NCBI GenBank assembly: GCA_028280635.1
Contig: JANQLM010000002.1
Coordinates: forward strand, 1-43,535
Reading direction: 5' to 3'
Origin: Halieaceae bacterium
GTDB taxonomy: Bacteria > Pseudomonadota > Gammaproteobacteria > Pseudomonadales > Halieaceae
Length of the DNA stretch: 43,535 bases
Position 1 is the stretch's first letter; the number at the start of each line of letters is the position of its first letter. Positions 40,135 to 43,535 of the stretch are shown here, piece after piece. The translations under genes were made by a program, and so were the position numbers. The notes beneath the pieces are model-generated. The model was not told where the DNA came from. It saw only the letters and a program-made list of their open reading frames with translations, and made no database searches.

Positions 40135-42819
40135 ATGTATCCCTTTGCGTTTTTTCCGGCAGGCCGGCTGTTGGCGAGCCTGGCCCTGGCCCTGTTGGCA
40201 GCCTGCGACACGGATGTGTCGCCGCCCGCCGGCGGCGCCGTAGCGGCACGCGAGCCGGGTGCGCTGTTGACCGCTGAGGAAGCCAGGTATCGCCGCGGCG
40301 TGGTCTCCGAGCCCGCCTATCGGATGCTGGTGGACCTGGATCGCGGCCCAGATGTGTTTGGCGGCCGCGTCGACATCGACTTCAAATACGGCAAGGAAAG
40401 CCGACCGCTGACCGTAGATTTTCGCAATGGCACCGTACTGTCGGTCAGTCTCGACGGCCAGCCGATAGAGTTCTCTTACAACGGCCACTTCATCACCCTG
40501 CCCATGGGAATCATGGCCAATGGTGTGCACCGTCTCAGCATTGAGTACGAGCACCCGTACAGCCAGGATGGCGCCGGCCTTTACCGCTACCAGGACCCCG
40601 AGGACGGTCGCATTTACCTGTACACCGATTTCCAGCCCTACAGCGCCAACCGGCTGTTCCCGCATTTCGACCAGCCGGACCTCAAGGCCAGCTATACCCT
40701 GACCGTGCGCGCACCGGCCGGCTGGCAGGTGGTGAGCACCACACGCGAATCCGCCATCGAGAAGTCGGAGTCCCGGTGGACGTGGCAGTTTCTGGCGACG
40801 CTGCCGCTGAGCTCCTACATCTTCTCCCTGCACGCCGGTGAGTACGCGGTGTTTGAAGACGCTGACTTCCGCTACCCGATGCGCCTGTTCGTGCGCCAGT
40901 CCATGGCCCAGTACGCGGACCCGGAATTCTGGTTTGAAATCACTCGCCAGGGCTTCGACTACTTCGACGATTACTTTGGCCTGCCCTACCCCTTTGAGAA
41001 GTATGACCAGCTGATCGTGCCCGACTTCATCGCCGGCGCTATGGAGAACGTGGGTGCGGTCACCTTCAGTGAAAACAAGCTGTTCCGCGGCGAGGCGACC
41101 CGCCGCGAGCGCATGTATATCGCCAACGTCATCATGCATGAGATGGCACATATGTGGTTTGGGGATATCACCACCATGGCCTGGTGGAACGGCCTGTGGC
41201 TGAACGAGTCCTTCGCCACTTACATGGCAGAGCGTGCCCTGGCCGGTGCTACCGAGTTCAAGGAAACCTGGCATCAGTTCTTCATCGGCGACAAGCAGTG
41301 GGCTTACTCCGAGGATCAACTGGTCACCACTCACCCCATCGAGTTGCCGGTGCGCGATACCGAGGAAGCGACCACCTACTTTGACGGCATCACCTACGGT
41401 AAAGGCGCGTCGGTTTTAAAGCAGCTCGGCTTCCTGCTCGGTGACGACGTGTTCCGCCGCGCGGTGCGTGATTACATCGCCACCAACGCCTGGGGTAACA
41501 CGGAGCTTGAGGACTTTATGGGCGCGATGGCGGACGCCGCTGACCGCAACCTGGATGACTGGACCCGCGACTGGCTGTACAACGCCGGGCTCAACACGGT
41601 GGAGGCCCGTTATGCATGCGAGGCGGGGGTGATCAGCACGCTGGTGCTGGAGCAGTCCACGCCGCCCGATTATCCCACCCTGCGTGAGCAACGCACGGTG
41701 CTGGCCCTGTTCACCCTGGACGGGGACCGCCTGGTGCTGCAGCGTGAACTGCCGCTGATATTCGACGGCGCACAGACCCCGGTACCGGAGGCCGAGGGCG
41801 CCCCCTGCCCGGACTTCGTGTATCCCAACTACGGCGATTACGCCTATATCAAGGTGGCCCTCGATGAGCGCTCGCTGGCCACGGTGGCCGAACACATCAT
41901 GGGTCTGGACGATCCTCTGCAGCGCAATATGGCCTGGTACGACCTGCACCAGATGATGCGCGATGCCCGCCTGGACCTCACCGCCTACCTGGATATCCTG
42001 GCGGCCAACATCACCCGCGAGACCGACCTCAATGTCACCGCTGACCTGCTCAGCAACCTGCGCAGTGGCTTCAGCTATCTCTACCAGGTCCCGACCGGCG
42101 CCGAGCTGCTGCCGGCCTATGCGGAGCGCTTCGAGGCGCTGCTCTGGCAAAAGGTGGTCAGTACCGAAGGCGATGCTCGCCAGCTCTGGCTGCAGGGCTA
42201 CATCGAAGTCGCCAATAACGACACCGCCTGGCAGCGCCTGGAAGACCTGCTGCAGGGCAAGCTCAAGTTGGACAGTTTTAAGCTGGACCAGGATCAGCGC
42301 TGGCGGGTAGTGATGAAGCTCAGCGAACACCTGTGGCCGGGCCATGAGGCCCTGGCTGCTGCTGAACTGGCGCGGGACGGCAGCTCCCGGGGCAAGGAAA
42401 ACGCCGTACGCGCTGAGGTACTGTCGGCCCGCGGTGAGGACAAGTACCACTGGATGACGGAGGCCATGGATGCCGGCGAGACCTACTCGCTGCGACGCAG
42501 TCGCACGATTGCCTCGGGGCTGTTTCCCTACTCCAGCCAGCGATCACTGGCAGCGCCCTTCGCGGTGGAAATGATTGCCCAACTGCCCACCCTGGACAGG
42601 GCCCACGACACCACCTACCACGACCGGGTGACCTACAGCCTGTTGCCGCGCCTGTGCACGGTCGAGAACGTGGCGCGATTGAAAGCCGCGGCGGAGCGCT
42701 ACGAGAACCTGAACCCGGCGATAGTGCGCAGCCTGAAGATTGCCGCCCAGCAGGATGAGCGCTGTGTCAATATCGGCGCCCGGCTGCAGCTGACGACGGA
42801 AACCGTCAGCCGCCGCTAG
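40135..42819 (+). CDS. pepN: M1-family metallo-aminopeptidase, lipoprotein
   Basis: This 894-residue protein has the M1 hallmarks: GAMENVG exopeptidase motif, zinc site HEMAH (His335, Glu336, His339) with the third ligand in LNESFATYMAE, and the catalytic Tyr region TTYFDGITYGKG. It is therefore an aminopeptidase N-like enzyme removing N-terminal residues. Unlike cytosolic PepN of E. coli, it begins with a lipoprotein signal (LALALLAAC, Cys24), so it is anchored to the outer or inner membrane facing the periplasm. It probably feeds on peptides from outside the cell. The symbol is given by homology of family only. Its end overlaps the convergent photolyase gene by 4 bp. Confidence 0.9.
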   Translation: MYPFAFFPAGRLLASLALALLAACDTDVSPPAGGAVAAREPGALLTAEEARYRRGVVSEPAYRMLVDLDRGPDVFGGRVDIDFKYGKESRPLTVDFRNGTVLSVSLDGQPIEFSYNGHFITLPMGIMANGVHRLSIEYEHPYSQDGAGLYRYQDPEDGRIYLYTDFQPYSANRLFPHFDQPDLKASYTLTVRAPAGWQVVSTTRESAIEKSESRWTWQFLATLPLSSYIFSLHAGEYAVFEDADFRYPMRLFVRQSMAQYADPEFWFEITRQGFDYFDDYFGLPYPFEKYDQLIVPDFIAGAMENVGAVTFSENKLFRGEATRRERMYIANVIMHEMAHMWFGDITTMAWWNGLWLNESFATYMAERALAGATEFKETWHQFFIGDKQWAYSEDQLVTTHPIELPVRDTEEATTYFDGITYGKGASVLKQLGFLLGDDVFRRAVRDYIATNAWGNTELEDFMGAMADAADRNLDDWTRDWLYNAGLNTVEARYACEAGVISTLVLEQSTPPDYPTLREQRTVLALFTLDGDRLVLQRELPLIFDGAQTPVPEAEGAPCPDFVYPNYGDYAYIKVALDERSLATVAEHIMGLDDPLQRNMAWYDLHQMMRDARLDLTAYLDILAANITRETDLNVTADLLSNLRSGFSYLYQVPTGAELLPAYAERFEALLWQKVVSTEGDARQLWLQGYIEVANNDTAWQRLEDLLQGKLKLDSFKLDQDQRWRVVMKLSEHLWPGHEALAAAELARDGSSRGKENAVRAEVLSARGEDKYHWMTEAMDAGETYSLRRSRTIASGLFPYSSQRSLAAPFAVEMIAQLPTLDRAHDTTYHDRVTYSLLPRLCTVENVARLKAAAERYENLNPAIVRSLKIAAQQDERCVNIGARLQLTTETVSRR

Positions 42820-43535
42820 CTGGCCCTGCGGATTTCGCCGTAGGCATCCAGTGCGGCCTGGCGTGCCTGCTTGTGGTCGACCAGGGGTTGTGGGTAATCC
42901 ACGCCCAGCGTCAGCCCAGCGGCCGCGAGCACCTCATCGGGTGCGGTCCAGGGCGCATGCAGGTACTTGTTGGGCAGGCCAGCCACCTCCGGCACCCAGC
43001 GCCTGACGTACTCCCCCTCGCCGTCGAACTTCTCACCCTGGGCGGTCGGGTTGAAGATGCGGAAGTAGGGCGCCGCGTCGGCGCCACTGCCCGCTACCCA
43101 TTGCCAGCTGCAGGCATTGCTGGCGAGGTCGGCGTCCACCAGGGTGTCCCAGAACCAGTCTTCCCCGGCCTGCCAGGGCAGCAGCAGGTGTTTGGTGAGG
43201 AAAGAGGCCACCACCATACGCACCCGGTTGTGCATGTAGCCGGTTTGCCATAGCTGCCGCATGCCGGCGTCGACGATCGGGTAGCCGGTCTGGCCCCGTT
43301 GCCAGGGTGCCAGATGCTCGCGCTTGCCCAACCAGGGAAACTCGGCGAACTGCGCCTTGAAGGCGGTCTCGGGAATCGTCGGGAAGTGGTGCAGCAGGTG
43401 GTAGGAAAACTCACGCCAGCCCAGTTCAGACAGGAACTTGGAGCGCTGTTCTTCGTCGCAGGAGGCTGCCGCGGCCGCGTGCCACACCTGTCGCGGTGAG
43501 ACCTCGCCGAAGTGGATATGTGGTGACAGCCGGCT
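42816..43535 (-). CDS. phrB: deoxyribodipyrimidine photolyase, C-terminal part
   Basis: The frame is open to the window edge, so the N-terminal part is missing; about 239 residues are seen. The FAD-binding domain is unmistakable: SRLSPHIHFGEVSPRQVW, WREFSYHLLHHFP, GQTGYPIVDAGMRQLWQTGY, MHNRVRMVVASFLTKHLLL, DADLASNACSWQWVAGSG and ADAAPYFRIFNP. Class I CPD photolyases use FADH- and an antenna chromophore to split pyrimidine dimers with blue light. The antenna domain lies outside the window. It is transcribed toward the aminopeptidase gene. This suits a surface-water organism. Confidence 0.95.
   Translation of the reverse strand, partial: SRLSPHIHFGEVSPRQVWHAAAAASCDEEQRSKFLSELGWREFSYHLLHHFPTIPETAFKAQFAEFPWLGKREHLAPWQRGQTGYPIVDAGMRQLWQTGYMHNRVRMVVASFLTKHLLLPWQAGEDWFWDTLVDADLASNACSWQWVAGSGADAAPYFRIFNPTAQGEKFDGEGEYVRRWVPEVAGLPNKYLHAPWTAPDEVLAAAGLTLGVDYPQPLVDHKQARQAALDAYGEIRRAS

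Noticed and set aside
39904-41334. Minus-strand open frame of 476 codons
   Set aside because: Antisense shadow of the M1 aminopeptidase, which has full motifs.
1-43535. CRISPR array, prophage or intact insertion sequence
   Set aside because: No regularly spaced direct repeats, no phage structural genes and no transposase or integrase frame were seen.

Overview
The window is 43.5 kb of a mostly GC-rich chromosome. It looks like an aerobic, probably marine gammaproteobacterium of the Halieaceae/OM60 or Cellvibrionales kind. Supporting evidence is Uup, a TIGR04219-like outer-membrane barrel, a lipoprotein M1 aminopeptidase, a CPD-type photolyase, sulfatase and octaheme cytochrome genes, and acyl-CoA/thiolase/LLM oxidoreductase clusters. 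The family-level assignment is inference. No phage structural genes, integrase, intact insertion sequence or CRISPR array was seen.

Layout. 1-3.5 kb: tail of a GNAT acetyltransferase, a small secreted protein, an SDR, then methanethiol oxidase (mtoX) and the start of its SCO partner. About 3.5-9.2 kb: an AT-richer accessory island. The SCO gene changes composition midway and runs in frame into a membrane anchor plus DUF4760-like domain. The island also carries a coiled-coil membrane protein, a minus-strand three-gene cassette around a PHP-domain SMC/ABC-like ATPase (defence-like), a DUF4440/SnoaL-like gene broken by one in-frame stop, and an orphan hypothetical. The mauG gene usually found in mtoX loci is missing.

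9.2-14.9 kb: GFA protein, monoheme protein, small secreted and membrane proteins, then the most unusual segment. On the minus strand there is an HNH endonuclease with a strong promoter and a structured, terminator-containing leader. Downstream of it are a possible sigma-54 promoter, a tRNA-Asn-like RNA whose U33 is replaced by A, a run of small hairpins (several with tRNA-arm geometry), and a slipin/SPFH protein. Slipin genes and tRNA-like RNAs are known companions of RtcR/sigma-54 RNA-repair (Rtc/Ro60) operons. No rtcA, rtcB, rtcR or rsr is in the window, so this would be a satellite or orphan version.

15-24.7 kb: uup, a 2OG-Fe(II) oxygenase-like protein, an ECF42-type sigma factor with its YCII/DGPF partner, a LysE/RhtB exporter, and a tightly overlapped four-gene operon (aldo/keto reductase, small membrane protein, hydroxypyruvate-isomerase-like, threonine-aldolase-like) facing a LysR regulator. 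24.7-34 kb: LysR, a diguanylate cyclase, an NADP-dependent reductase, a cold-shock protein, and a degradative cluster (acyl-CoA synthetase, SCP2-type thiolase, LLM oxidoreductase, coniferyl-aldehyde-type dehydrogenase) suited to side-chain or terpenoid/steroid-like acids. 34-43.5 kb: outer-membrane barrel, octaheme HAO-family cytochrome, argF, a polytopic membrane protein, a CxAxR sulfatase, an M1 aminopeptidase lipoprotein, and the C-terminal part of a photolyase.
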